A stretch of 64,000 nucleotides of DNA. Source: Tsuneonella aeria. Lineage in GTDB: Bacteria > Pseudomonadota > Alphaproteobacteria > Sphingomonadales > Sphingomonadaceae. This document shows positions 49,399 through 58,608 of this stretch, one piece after another. Location of the stretch: assembly GCF_009827495.1 (NCBI RefSeq), contig NZ_WTZA01000002.1:186001-250000 (forward strand), written 5' to 3'. The notes below the pieces were generated by a model that ran no database searches, was not told the origin of the DNA, and saw only the letters and a list, made by a program, of their open reading frames with translations. Both the position numbers and the translations under genes were made by a program. The stretch's first letter is position 1. Each line of letters begins with the position of its first letter.

Positions 49399-51075
49399 AT
49401 GGCCACTTCGATTTCCGCCAATAAGGCCGAACTGCTCGCGATCGCCAACTCGGTCGCTTCGGAAAAGATGATCGACAAGGCGATCGTCATCGAAGCGATG
49501 GAAGAAGCGATCCAGAAGGCCGCCCGTGCGCGCTACGGCAACGAGAACGATATCCGCGCCAAGCTCGATCCGATGACCGGCGACCTGCGCCTGTGGCGGG
49601 TGGTCGAGGTGGTCGAGGAAGTGGACGATTACTTCAAGCAGGTGAACCTGGAACAGGCCGCCAAGCTCCAGAACGACGCCAAGGTCGGCGATTACATCGT
49701 CGATCCCCTGCCGCCCGTCGATCTCGGCCGCATTGACGCGCAGAGCGCCAAGCAGGTGATCTTCCAGAAGGTCCGCGATGCGGAGCGTGAGCGTCAGTTC
49801 GAGGAATTCCAGGACCGCGCCGGCGAAATCATCACCGGGGTGATAAAGTCGGTGGAATTCGGCCACGTGATCGTCAATCTCGGCCGCGCCGAAGGCGTCA
49901 TCCGCCGCGACCAGCAGATTCCGCGCGAAGCGGCCCGCCCGGGCGAGCGCATCCGCGCGCTGATCACCAAGGTGGAGCGCAACAACCGCGGCCCGCAGAT
50001 CTTCCTCAGCCGCGCGCATCCCGAATTCATGAAGATGCTGTTCGCGCAGGAAGTGCCCGAGATTTACGACGGCATCATCACGATCCAGGCGGCCGCGCGC
50101 GATCCGGGCAGCCGCGCCAAGATCGGCGTGATCAGCCGCGATTCCTCCATCGATCCCGTCGGCGCATGCGTCGGCATGAAGGGCAGCCGCGTGCAGGCGG
50201 TGGTGCAGGAGCTGCAGGGCGAAAAGATCGACATCATCCCCTGGAGCGAAGATACCGCGACGTTCGTGGTCAACGCGCTCCAGCCCGCCACCGTCAGCCG
50301 CGTGGTGCTGGACGAGGATGACGGCCGCATCGAAGTGGTGGTTCCCGATGACCAGCTCAGCCTGGCGATCGGCCGCCGCGGCCAGAACGTGCGCCTGGCG
50401 AGCCAGCTCACCGGACACCAGATCGATATCATGACCGAGGAAGAGGCGAGCGAGAAGCGCAGCAAGGAATTCGCCGAACGTTCCAAGATGTTCGAGGAGG
50501 AGCTCGACGTGGACGAGACGCTGTCGCAGCTGCTCGTCGCCGAAGGGTTCGCCGAATTGAACGAAGTCGCCTACGTTTCCATCGAGGAACTGGCCGGCAT
50601 CGAAGGCTTCGACGAGGAACTGGCGCAGGAATTGCAGAGCCGTGCGCTCGAGGCGCTCGACCGCCAGGAGGCGGCTCACCGCGAGGAACGCCGCGGCCTG
50701 GGCGTGGAAGACGATCTGGCCGAGCTGCCGCACCTCACCGAAGGCATGCTGGTGACGCTGGGCAAGGCGGGGATAAAGACGCTCGACGACCTGGCCGATC
50801 TGGCGACGGATGAACTCATCGCCAAGAAGCGTGAGGCGCCGCGCCGCCGTCAGCCGGCGCCGACCGATGGCCCGCGCCTGCGCAGCGATCGGCCCGCCAA
50901 GCCCGAAGACAAGGGCGGCGTCCTGGGGGAATACGGCCTGAGCGAAGAGCAGGGCAACGAGATCATCATGGCCGCCCGCGCGCACTGGTTCGAGGATGAA
51001 CCGGCTGCCGAGGACGCGGCGGCCGCGCCGGATGCTCCCACCGAGGAGGCCGCAAATGCGGACTCCGAACAATGA
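49399..51075 (+). CDS. nusA: Transcription termination/antitermination protein NusA
   Basis: 558 residues from ATG 49399. It has the RNA-polymerase-binding N-terminal domain (about 1-130) and an S1 domain (about 135-200: GEIITGVIKSVEFGHVIVNLGRAEGVI). Two KH domains (about 230-370: DPVGACVGMKGSRVQAVVQEL, LAIGRRGQNVRLASQLTG) and two helix-hairpin-helix repeats towards the end complete it. An acidic C-terminal tail closes the protein. The next gene starts within its last codons. Confidence 0.96.
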   Translation: MATSISANKAELLAIANSVASEKMIDKAIVIEAMEEAIQKAARARYGNENDIRAKLDPMTGDLRLWRVVEVVEEVDDYFKQVNLEQAAKLQNDAKVGDYIVDPLPPVDLGRIDAQSAKQVIFQKVRDAERERQFEEFQDRAGEIITGVIKSVEFGHVIVNLGRAEGVIRRDQQIPREAARPGERIRALITKVERNNRGPQIFLSRAHPEFMKMLFAQEVPEIYDGIITIQAAARDPGSRAKIGVISRDSSIDPVGACVGMKGSRVQAVVQELQGEKIDIIPWSEDTATFVVNALQPATVSRVVLDEDDGRIEVVVPDDQLSLAIGRRGQNVRLASQLTGHQIDIMTEEEASEKRSKEFAERSKMFEEELDVDETLSQLLVAEGFAELNEVAYVSIEELAGIEGFDEELAQELQSRALEALDRQEAAHREERRGLGVEDDLAELPHLTEGMLVTLGKAGIKTLDDLADLATDELIAKKREAPRRRQPAPTDGPRLRSDRPAKPEDKGGVLGEYGLSEEQGNEIIMAARAHWFEDEPAAEDAAAAPDAPTEEAANADSEQ

Positions 51076-51838
51076 GCGCCTGAAGCCCGACATCGCCGAG
51101 GCCCATGGCCAGGGCACCCGGGACGGCGCCGCCTTCCCGGGCGATGCCCCGCGCCCGCCCCGCGCGGGGCGCAAGGCTGAACCGGAACGTCGATGCATCC
51201 TGTCCGGGGAGCACGGCGCGCGCGATGCGCTGGTGCGCCTGGCGATCGGCCCGGATGGCAGCGTGCTGCCCGACGTCCACGCCAAGGCACCCGGCCGGGG
51301 GGCCTGGCTCGCGGTCGATCGCGCCGCGCTGGAAGCCGCAATGGCCAAGGGCAGGTTAAAAGGTGCTCTCGCCCGCGCGCTCAAGGGCGCGGCGCTGTCG
51401 GTGCCGGACGACCTGCCGCAGCGGATCGAAGAAGCGCTGACTCGCGCGCTTCTCGATCGCCTGGGTCTCGAATTGCGGGCCGGTCATCTTATATTGGGCA
51501 GCGACCGGATTGCCGAACAGGCGCGCGGCGGAGCGGTGGAATTGCTGCTGCATGCCGCCGACGCCAGCCCCGACGGCAGCCGCAAGCTGGACCAGGCTTG
51601 GCGCGTGGGCAGCGAGGCGGAAGGCACGGGCAAGGCCGGCGTGGCCTTGCCACTGGACCGGGCGGCGCTGTCTGTGGCAATGGGCCGCGACAATGTCGTC
51701 CACATGGCGCTGGCCGATCCTGCCGCGGCTGCCCGGGTATCCAACATCCTGGCCCGCCTGATGCACTACCTCGGGGCCGAAAAGGCCGCGCCCGACAGCG
51801 GGGAGCCGGATCGCCGGCCCTCCGCGACGACCGATTGA
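51056..51838 (+). CDS. YlxR-domain (DUF448) protein with L7Ae-like C-terminus
   Basis: 260 residues from ATG 51056, overlapping the nusA end by 20 bp, with GAGGAGG as ribosome site. The YlxR domain (about 45-105) shows ERRCILSGEHGARDALVRLAIGPDG and GRGAWLAVDRAALEAA. A second domain (about 125-235), with ALLDRLGLELRAGHLILGSDRI and GVALPLDRAALSVAMGRDNVVHMAL, fits a ribosomal L7Ae-like fold. Together they suggest an RNA-binding factor. In many other bacteria YlxR and the L7Ae-like protein are separate genes at this locus, so here they are fused. Confidence 0.88.
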   Translation: MRTPNNERLKPDIAEAHGQGTRDGAAFPGDAPRPPRAGRKAEPERRCILSGEHGARDALVRLAIGPDGSVLPDVHAKAPGRGAWLAVDRAALEAAMAKGRLKGALARALKGAALSVPDDLPQRIEEALTRALLDRLGLELRAGHLILGSDRIAEQARGGAVELLLHAADASPDGSRKLDQAWRVGSEAEGTGKAGVALPLDRAALSVAMGRDNVVHMALADPAAAARVSNILARLMHYLGAEKAAPDSGEPDRRPSATTD

Positions 51839-51860
51839 TCGAAGGACGAAGACGAATTCT

Positions 51861-54410
51861 ATGAGCGACAGCAACGACACTCCGCGCGAACGCAAGCCGC
51901 TTGGCCTCAAGCGGTCGGTCGACGGTGGCGAGGTCAAACAGACCTTCAGCCACGGCCGCACCAACAAGGTGGTGGTCGAGGTCAAGCGTCGCCGGGTGAT
52001 CGGCAAGCCGGGCGACGCCGCGCCGGTCCCGCCGCCCGCCGAACCGGTGGCAGCCCCCGTGGCTGCCCCGCCGCCGCCGCCTCCGCCCCCGGCTGCGCCG
52101 GCCCCTGCGCAGCGCAGGGGTGCCCCTTCGGGCGAGACGCCGCAGGAGCGTGTCGCCCGCCTTCAGCGTGAGGCCGAGGAGGACCGGCTGCGCCTGGCCG
52201 AGGAAGCGCGCAAGCGCGAGGAAGAGGAACGCATCGCCGCATTGGAAGGCGAGAAGCGCCGTGCGGAGGCGAACCGCGAGGCGGAGGCGCAAGCTGCTCG
52301 CAGCGAAGCCCAGGCCGCGCCGATTGCTGAGCCTGCCGCGGCTGAGCCTGCGGCTGTCTCCGCCAGCAGCGAAGAGCCTGCGACGGCCGAAGCGCCGCAG
52401 GCGCCTGCCGCGCGCCGCTTCACCCCGGTTGCGCGTCCGGAACCGAAAAAGCCGGAGCCCAAGAAAAAGGAAGAGAAACGTGCCGGTATGACGGCCGAAC
52501 GCGGCGGTGCTGCCGGCGATCGCCGTTCGGGCAAGCTGACAGTCACCCGTGCGCTCAACGAGGACGAAGGCCGCCGCGCGCGCAGCCTCGCCGCGCTGAA
52601 GCGTGCCCGTGAAAAAGAACGCCGAACGCACGGCGGTCCGTCGACGCCCCGCGAAAAGCAGGTGCGCGACGTGGTCGTGCCCGATGCGATCACCGTGCAG
52701 GAACTCGCCAACCGCATGGCCGAAAAGGGCGCCGACCTGGTGAAGGCGCTGTTCAACATGGGCATGATGGTCACCGTCAACCAGACGATCGACCAGGATA
52801 CCGCGGAACTGCTGGTCGAGGAATTCGGCCACAACATCCAGCGGGTCAGCGACAGCGATGTCGATATCGTGCGGACGGAGGACACCGATCCGGAAGAGAC
52901 GCGCAAGCCGCGCCCGCCGGTGGTGACCATCATGGGGCACGTCGATCACGGTAAGACCAGCCTGCTCGACGCGCTGCGCGGCACCGATGTCGTGAAGGGC
53001 GAAGCCGGTGGCATCACCCAGCACATCGGCGCCTACCAGATCACCACCAAGAGCAAGGACAAGATCACCTTCCTCGATACTCCGGGCCACGCCGCATTCT
53101 CGGAAATGCGCGCGCGCGGCGCGAACGTGACGGACATCGTAATCCTGGTGGTCGCGGGTGATGACGGGATCATGCCGCAGACGGTGGAGGCGATCAGCCA
53201 CACGAAGGCAGCCGGCGTGCCGATGATTGTAGCGATCACCAAGGCCGACCGTGACGAGTACAACGCCCAGAAGATCCGCGAACGTCTGCTCGAACACGAA
53301 GTCATCGTCGAAGCGCTGAGCGGCGACGTGCAGGACGTGGAAGTATCGGCCAAGACCGGCGCCGGGATGGACGAGCTTCTCGAGAAGATCCTGCTTCAGG
53401 CCGAACTGCTCGAACTCAGGGCCAACCCTGACCGTGCGGCTGAGGCCATCGTGGTCGAGGCGCAGCTCGACAAGGGCCGCGGCCCCGTGGCCACCGTTCT
53501 GGTGACCCGCGGTACGCTGAAGCGCGGCGACACGTTTGTCGTCGGCACCGAGAGCGGCCGCGTGCGCGCGCTGGTCGATGACAAGGGCAAGCAGGTCAAG
53601 GAAGCGGGCCCCTCGGTCCCGGTCGAGATCCTCGGTCTCGGCGGCGTGCCCGATGCCGGCGAGCAGCTGACGGTGGTGGAGAACGAACAGCGCGCCCGCG
53701 AGGTTGCCGCATTCCGCCAGGCCAAGGCGACAGAGAAGCGCACCGCGCTCGCGCCGACCAATTTCGACACCATGTTCAACAACCTGAAGAGCGACGTGGT
53801 CGAATGGCCGGTGGTGGTGAAGGCTGACGTGAAGGGCTCCGTCGAAGCCATCGTCAACGCGCTGCACAACATCTCGAACGAAGACATCAAGGTGCGCGTG
53901 CTGCACGCCGGGGTGGGCGCGATCACGGAAAGCGACGTGACGCTGGCGGCCGCATCGAAGGCGCCGATCATCGGGTTCAACGTTCGCCCCAACCCCAAGG
54001 CACGCGACCTGGTGTCGCGCGACAAGGTGCGGATGATGTATCACGACGTGATCTATCACCTGACCGAGGAAGTCTCCAAGGAGATGGCCGGCGTGCTCGG
54101 CCCGATCAAGATCGAGAACGTCCTCGGCCGCGCCGAAGTCAAGCAGGTCTTCCCGGCGGGCAAGAAGGACAAGGCCGCCGGCCTGCTCGTCATCGAAGGC
54201 GCGATCCGCAAGGGCCTGTTCGCCCGGCTCACCCGCGAGGATGTCATCGTTTCGGCGACGACGATCCAGTCGCTCCGCCGTTTCAAGGACGACGTCGATG
54301 AAGTCCGCGCCGGGCTGGAGTGCGGCGTGGTGCTGGCCGACACCAACGACATCAAGGCGGGCGACCAGCTCGAGGTGTTCGAGGTCGAGGAGCGCGAGCG
54401 CGTCCTCTAA
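51861..54410 (+). CDS. infB: Translation initiation factor IF-2
   Basis: 849-residue GTPase that brings initiator tRNA to the ribosome. The charged, repetitive N-terminal part (about 1-260) has a Pro-rich stretch at about 55-75 and an Ala/Glu/Arg coiled coil. The GTPase domain starts with GHVDHGKT at residues 359-366, followed by [16 protein letters not shown] and [13 protein letters not shown]-terminal beta barrels fill the rest (about 530-849). It follows the ylxR gene by 22 bp. Confidence 0.97.
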   Translation: MSDSNDTPRERKPLGLKRSVDGGEVKQTFSHGRTNKVVVEVKRRRVIGKPGDAAPVPPPAEPVAAPVAAPPPPPPPPAAPAPAQRRGAPSGETPQERVARLQREAEEDRLRLAEEARKREEEERIAALEGEKRRAEANREAEAQAARSEAQAAPIAEPAAAEPAAVSASSEEPATAEAPQAPAARRFTPVARPEPKKPEPKKKEEKRAGMTAERGGAAGDRRSGKLTVTRALNEDEGRRARSLAALKRAREKERRTHGGPSTPREKQVRDVVVPDAITVQELANRMAEKGADLVKALFNMGMMVTVNQTIDQDTAELLVEEFGHNIQRVSDSDVDIVRTEDTDPEETRKPRPPVVTIMGHVDHGKTSLLDALRGTDVVKGEAGGITQHIGAYQITTKSKDKITFLDTPGHAAFSEMRARGANVTDIVILVVAGDDGIMPQTVEAISHTKAAGVPMIVAITKADRDEYNAQKIRERLLEHEVIVEALSGDVQDVEVSAKTGAGMDELLEKILLQAELLELRANPDRAAEAIVVEAQLDKGRGPVATVLVTRGTLKRGDTFVVGTESGRVRALVDDKGKQVKEAGPSVPVEILGLGGVPDAGEQLTVVENEQRAREVAAFRQAKATEKRTALAPTNFDTMFNNLKSDVVEWPVVVKADVKGSVEAIVNALHNISNEDIKVRVLHAGVGAITESDVTLAAASKAPIIGFNVRPNPKARDLVSRDKVRMMYHDVIYHLTEEVSKEMAGVLGPIKIENVLGRAEVKQVFPAGKKDKAAGLLVIEGAIRKGLFARLTREDVIVSATTIQSLRRFKDDVDEVRAGLECGVVLADTNDIKAGDQLEVFEVEERERVL

Positions 54411-54413
54411 CCG

Positions 54414-54950
54414 ATGGCGCGCTACGTCGCCCTGCTCGGCTCGATCAACGTCGGCGGCAACCAGCTGAAGATGGACGCGCTGCGGGCGGCCTTGGAAGAC
54501 CACGGATTCGCCAATGTCGCCACGATCGTTGCGAGCGGCAATGTGCTGTTTGACCATCCGCGCGCGGCGGATGCCAAGCTGGAGGGCGAGATCGCGGGGG
54601 TGGTGAAGGATCGTTTCGGCATCGCGACTTTCGCGGCGGTGCGCACGAAGGCCGAGCTGGAGTCCGCGCTTGAGGAAAGCCCCTTCGCGCACAAGGGCGA
54701 GGACAAGTTCGTCCACGTCCATTTCCTCGCCGGCCAGCCGACAAAGGCGCAGTTCGAGCAACTCCTCACCGACCACGAAGGCCGCGGCCCCGAGAAGCTT
54801 GCACCCGGCACCCGCGCGCTGCACATTGATTTCGTGGACGGCGTCGGCGCCAGCAAGCTCACCAGCGTGTTCATTGAAAAGCGGCTGGGATGCAAAGGCA
54901 CCGCGCGCAACGTGCGGTCGATCAAACGGATTATCGAGAAGCTAGGCTAA
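54414..54950 (+). CDS. DUF1697 family protein inserted between infB and rbfA
   Basis: 178-residue protein with the family opening [34 protein letters not shown], then SGNVLFDHP and the C-terminal [19 protein letters not shown]1697 proteins are small cytoplasmic proteins of unknown role. It starts 3 bp after infB, and its TAA shares a base with the rbfA ATG. It sits unusually inside the translation operon, where infB is normally followed directly by rbfA. Confidence 0.9.
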   Translation: MARYVALLGSINVGGNQLKMDALRAALEDHGFANVATIVASGNVLFDHPRAADAKLEGEIAGVVKDRFGIATFAAVRTKAELESALEESPFAHKGEDKFVHVHFLAGQPTKAQFEQLLTDHEGRGPEKLAPGTRALHIDFVDGVGASKLTSVFIEKRLGCKGTARNVRSIKRIIEKLG

Positions 54951-55342
54951 TGGCGCAGCGCGCATCCACCCCTGAACAGCAGTCGGTCCGCGTGCTCAAG
55001 GTGGGCGAGCGGGTGCGGCATATCCTGTCCGAATTGCTGGCGCGCGGGGAGGCGCACGACGAAGTGCTGACCGCACACTCGGTCAGCGTGACGGAGGTGC
55101 GCATGACCCCCGACCTGCGCAACGCCAGCGCTTACGTGAAGCCGCTGCTGGGCGAGGACGAGGCCGCGGTGCTGAAGGCGCTGCGCACCAACACCGCGTT
55201 CTTCCAGCGCGAGGTCGCCAAGCGCCTCGGCCTCAAGTTTGCGCCGCGGCTGCAGTTCAAGCCCGACGAGAGCTTCGACGAGGCCGACCGCATCGAGCGG
55301 CTGCTGCGCGACCCCAAGGTCTTGCGCGACCTCGACGACTAG
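54950..55342 (+). CDS. rbfA: Ribosome-binding factor A
   Basis: 130-residue KH-fold 30S assembly factor, with [22 protein letters not shown] at the start. The core [21 protein letters not shown] and the end [25 protein letters not shown] are typical. It helps process the 16S rRNA 5' end. The start overlaps the DUF1697 stop codon. Its own stop overlaps the stop of a convergent gene. Confidence 0.95.
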   Translation: MAQRASTPEQQSVRVLKVGERVRHILSELLARGEAHDEVLTAHSVSVTEVRMTPDLRNASAYVKPLLGEDEAAVLKALRTNTAFFQREVAKRLGLKFAPRLQFKPDESFDEADRIERLLRDPKVLRDLDD

Positions 55343-55809
55343 GCGTTCGTCACCTCCCTGGAACCGCCCGAGAGCGCGACCGCAAGCCCGGCTCCCAGGA
55401 CCGCGGCGTCCTCCACGAAACCGGTCTTCGTCTGGCCGTAGGTGCGCATGGCGGCGCAGCGCATCCGCAAGCCGATGTAGGACGAGACCAGCGCCGTCCC
55501 CACCGCGACCGCCGCGCCTCCCATCCGATGCCCGCGCGGGGCCATCGCCGCGCCGGTATAGGCCGCCGTGATGCTGCGAACGATGAGGCCGGCGGGCACG
55601 ATGCGATCGGGCGCTGACTTCATCTTGTCCCCGGCCATTTCGGCGGCGGCCAGCGCGACGGTGCCGACGGCCACGGCCGGATGCGCGATGAGCCGGCCGA
55701 GCGGCGGGTGGGCGGGCAGGGTCCCGCGACGGGCCCCGGCGGCAGTGACGGCCAGCGGCGTCAGCCCGCGCTGCCCGGCGACCAGGCCGATGAGAAACGA
55801 GCGAAGCAC
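55339..55809 (-). CDS. DUF4126-like small membrane protein
   Basis: 156 residues from GTG 55809. Hydrophobic, Gly/Ala-rich helices include [25 protein letters not shown] at the start, which resembles DUF4126. Two further hydrophobic stretches ([20 protein letters not shown] and [18 protein letters not shown]) follow. It is convergent with rbfA, the two stop codons overlapping, and divergent from tdk. It breaks the otherwise plus-strand operon region. Function unknown; family name is a moderate guess. Confidence 0.65.
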   Translation of the reverse strand: MLRSFLIGLVAGQRGLTPLAVTAAGARRGTLPAHPPLGRLIAHPAVAVGTVALAAAEMAGDKMKSAPDRIVPAGLIVRSITAAYTGAAMAPRGHRMGGAAVAVGTALVSSYIGLRMRCAAMRTYGQTKTGFVEDAAVLGAGLAVALSGGSREVTNA

Positions 55810-55925
55810 GGCACCCCCTTTTGGCGAGTGAACGTGCCCCCTCAACGGCTTCAGCGCCGGTTTTATCCGCAGGATCGCGCCACCGCGCGGTTGGACAACG
55901 CGCATCGCCTCGGCCAGATCGCGCC

Positions 55926-56507
55926 ATGGCCAGGCTCTATTTCTACTACGCCAGCATGAACGCGGGGAAGAGCTCCACGCTGCTGCAAGCGGACTTCAAC
56001 TATCGCGAGCGCGGGATGCGCACGATGCTGTGGACCGCCGCGCTCGACAGCCGCAGCGAAGGCATGGTGCGCAGCCGCATCGGCCTGGAAGCCGACGCGC
56101 GTCTCTACACGGCGGAAACCGACTTGTGGGAGGAAGTCGCCAGGGCGCGCCCCATCGATTGCATCCTGATCGACGAGGCCCAGTTCCTGACTCCCGCACA
56201 GGTCTGGCAATGCGCCCGGCTTGCTGACGAGGCAGGCGTGCCGGTCGTCTGCTATGGTCTCCGTACCGATTTCAGGGGCGACCTGTTTCCCGGTTCGGCC
56301 GCGCTGCTGGGGATTGCCGACAAGCTGGTCGAACTGAAGGGGGTGTGCCACTGCGGCCGCAAGGCGACGATGAACTTGCGTGTCGATGCGGCAGGCAAGG
56401 CAGTGTCCCAGGGCGAGCAGACCGAAGTCGGCGGCAACGAACGTTATGTCGCGCTTTGTCGTCGGCACTTCAGCGAGGCGCTGGGACGCACTACATCCCC
56501 GGCATGA
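55926..56507 (+). CDS. tdk: Thymidine kinase
   Basis: 193-residue type II thymidine kinase. The P-loop SMNAGKSSTL is near residues 10-19 and the Walker B-like DEAQFL near 80-85. The lasso region with YGLRTDFRGDLFPGS and a zinc-binding CHCGRKATMNLR segment, with the later CRRHF, complete it. It phosphorylates thymidine in the salvage pathway. It overlaps the M50 protease gene by 4 bp. Confidence 0.95.
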   Translation: MARLYFYYASMNAGKSSTLLQADFNYRERGMRTMLWTAALDSRSEGMVRSRIGLEADARLYTAETDLWEEVARARPIDCILIDEAQFLTPAQVWQCARLADEAGVPVVCYGLRTDFRGDLFPGSAALLGIADKLVELKGVCHCGRKATMNLRVDAAGKAVSQGEQTEVGGNERYVALCRRHFSEALGRTTSPA

Positions 56508-57187
56508 GCGAAACCCTCCAGCTTGCGCTGCTTCTGATCCCCTGCCTGATCGTGTCGATCGTCTTCCATGAGGTCGCTCATGGCTGGGCGGCGCTGGTGC
56601 TGGGCGACCCGACCGCGCGGGAACAGCGGCGGCTGAGCCTCAACCCCGTTCGCCACGTCGATCCGGTCGGGACCTTGCTGGTGCCGGGCGCGCTGGCGCT
56701 GTTCGGTGGGCCGATATTCGGTTGGGCGAAACCCGTCCCGGTGAACTTCGCAAGGTTGCGCAAGCCGCGGCTCGGCATGATGCTGGTCGCGGCGGCGGGC
56801 CCGGGCACGAACCTGCTGCTGGCGGCGCTGGCCGCCATCGCGCTCGGCCTCTATGCCGGGACCCTGATCGCGCCGCCGGCCGGAGTGAGCGCCTGGGTGT
56901 TCGGCGGCATGCAGCTGTTCATCGTGATCAATGTGTTCCTAGCCCTGTTCAACCTGTTGCCGATACCTCCGTTCGACGGGTCCCATATCGTGGAAGGCAT
57001 CCTGCCGCGCCGCCTGGCGGCACACTATGCCAGGCTGCGCAACCTCGCGATGCTGCTGTTCGTGGCGCTGATCGCGGCGACCTGGGCGTTTCCCGACGCT
57101 CGCATCATCGAAACGATCGTCGGCCCTCCGGTCGAATGGGTGCAGGGCCACTTCTTCGCGCTTGCCGCGTGGGTCGCCGGGGCGTGA
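56504..57187 (+). CDS. Site-2 protease-family (M50) membrane metalloprotease
   Basis: 227-residue polytopic membrane protein with the zinc motif HEVAH at residues 22-26 inside the first helix and the second metal site NLLPIPPFDGSHI near residues 148-160. There is no PDZ domain, so it belongs to the short YwhC-like S2P group, not to RseP. It cuts within membranes; substrate unknown. It overlaps tdk upstream and truB downstream (GTGA). Confidence 0.92.
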   Translation: MSETLQLALLLIPCLIVSIVFHEVAHGWAALVLGDPTAREQRRLSLNPVRHVDPVGTLLVPGALALFGGPIFGWAKPVPVNFARLRKPRLGMMLVAAAGPGTNLLLAALAAIALGLYAGTLIAPPAGVSAWVFGGMQLFIVINVFLALFNLLPIPPFDGSHIVEGILPRRLAAHYARLRNLAMLLFVALIAATWAFPDARIIETIVGPPVEWVQGHFFALAAWVAGA

Positions 57188-58134
57188 ATCCTGGTCCGGA
57201 TCCTGTCACCGGCTGGCTGATCCTCGACAAGCCACGCGGGATGGGTTCGACGCAAGCGGTGGCCGCGGTCAAGCGCGTCCTGCGCGCCGCGGGGCATGGC
57301 AAGGTGAAGATCGGCCACGGGGGCACGCTCGATCCACTTGCCGAAGGCGTGCTGCCGATCGCGCTGGGCGAGGCGACGAAGCTCGCGGGACGGATGCTCG
57401 ATGCGAGCAAGGTTTATGATTTCACGATTCGTTTCGGCGCGGAGACCGATACGCTCGACACCGAAGGCACAGTGGTCGAACGGTGCGAACGACTGCCGAC
57501 TCTGGCGGAAGTGGAAGCCGTGCTGCCGCGCTTCACGGGTGCGATCGAGCAGGTGCCGCCGGCCTATTCGGCGCTGAAGGTGGACGGCAAACGGGCGTAT
57601 GATCGGGCGCGGGCGGGTGAAACGGTGGAACTCGCGACACGCAAGGTGACGGTGCTGGCGCTGTCGGTTCTCCCAGGTGCGCACTCTTCCACCCTTCCAC
57701 GGCACGAAGTGACGCTCCGTGCCCATGTCTCGAAGGGAACGTACATCCGCAGCCTTGCCCGCGACATCGCGCGCGCACTCGAAACTTGCGGCCATGTCAC
57801 CTATCTCAGGCGCACGCAGGCCGGCCCGTTTGCGGCCGATCAGGCGATTTCGCTGGACTTGCTGGAGCAAATCGGCAAGGGCGCGGCGCTTCAAGACCAC
57901 CTCCTGCCGCTGGAGGCGGGGCTGGACGGTATCCCGGCTCTCGACCTCGATCGGACACACGCGCAGGCGGCCCGCCAGGGCCGGGTATTGTCCGATCAGG
58001 CCCTTCCCGACGGGCTGTTCCTCGCGCGGCATGCCGGCATCCCGGTGGCGCTGATGGAATCCATCGGGGGGACGGCGAAAGTCGTCCGGGGCTTCACGCA
58101 TCCCCTCGATACCGCGAAAGACGACGACACATGA
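57184..58134 (+). CDS. truB: tRNA pseudouridine(55) synthase
   Basis: 316-residue enzyme that makes pseudouridine 55 in the T arm of tRNAs. The catalytic aspartate is D50 in [15 protein letters not shown]. Family motifs [41 protein letters not shown] and [14 protein letters not shown] follow. It starts with GTG at 57184 inside the M50 stop and ends 4 bp into rpsO (ATGA). Confidence 0.96.
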   Translation: MNPGPDPVTGWLILDKPRGMGSTQAVAAVKRVLRAAGHGKVKIGHGGTLDPLAEGVLPIALGEATKLAGRMLDASKVYDFTIRFGAETDTLDTEGTVVERCERLPTLAEVEAVLPRFTGAIEQVPPAYSALKVDGKRAYDRARAGETVELATRKVTVLALSVLPGAHSSTLPRHEVTLRAHVSKGTYIRSLARDIARALETCGHVTYLRRTQAGPFAADQAISLDLLEQIGKGAALQDHLLPLEAGLDGIPALDLDRTHAQAARQGRVLSDQALPDGLFLARHAGIPVALMESIGGTAKVVRGFTHPLDTAKDDDT

Positions 58135-58400
58135 CCATTACTGCCGAAAAGAAGCAGGAAATCATCAAGGACAACGCACAGGCTAAGGGCGACACCGGTT
58201 CGCCGGAAGTGCAGGTCGCGATCCTGACCGAACGTATCCGCAACCTGACGGATCACTTCAAGAATAACCACAAGGACAACCACTCGCGCCGCGGCCTGCT
58301 GATGATGGTCAACAAGCGTCGCAGCCTGCTCGCCTATCTGAAGAAGAAGGATGTCGAGCGGTATAACGCGCTGATCGCGAAGCTGGGCCTTCGCAAGTAG
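58131..58400 (+). CDS. rpsO: 30S ribosomal protein S15
   Basis: 89-residue small-subunit protein, of usual length, with [23 protein letters not shown] and [22 protein letters not shown]. It binds the central domain of 16S rRNA. It is followed by a hairpin and then by pnp, the classic rpsO-pnp arrangement. Confidence 0.98.
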   Translation: MTITAEKKQEIIKDNAQAKGDTGSPEVQVAILTERIRNLTDHFKNNHKDNHSRRGLLMMVNKRRSLLAYLKKKDVERYNALIAKLGLRK

Positions 58401-58408
58401 GTATTCTC

Positions 58409-58438
58409 GAAGGGGCGGCCATCGGGTCGCCCCTTCGT
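58409..58438 (+). terminator. Hairpin after rpsO
   Basis: CGAAGGGGCG and CGCCCCTTCG form a perfect 10-bp stem with a 10-nt loop right after rpsO. The T-run after it is poor (TCTATTG), so it may be a partial terminator or an mRNA processing site before pnp. Confidence 0.6.
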
Positions 58439-58566
58439 CTATTGCGGTCACGCCGGCGGTTGCCGGACTGGCCGATACGGGGCCTGGCGCACATCCGGTG
58501 CGCCGCGCCCGGGGCGACATGAAAAGCCCCGCACCGCACCGGGACGGCTTCCCCGGATTTTGAGGC

Positions 58567-58592
58567 CCCGCACCGCAATACGGCCGTGCGGG
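58567..58592 (+). promoter_or_regulatory. Hairpin in the pnp leader
   Basis: CCCGCAC and GTGCGGG form a 7-bp stem with a 12-nt loop, 16 bp before the pnp start codon. In E. coli a leader stem is the RNase III target through which PNPase controls its own mRNA; a comparable role here is inferred from position only. Confidence 0.4.
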
Positions 58593-58608
58593 TCACGAAG
58601 GAAAAGAC

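Noticed and set aside
49357..51384. 675-codon open frame antisense to nusA
   Set aside because: Shadow frame; low-complexity His/Ala/Asp-rich product with no start context, while nusA is intact.
51489..54824. Very long open frame (over 1100 codons) antisense to infB
   Set aside because: High-GC third positions of infB create stop-free antisense frames; the product is His/Arg/Asp-rich with no family resemblance, and infB on the other strand is certain.
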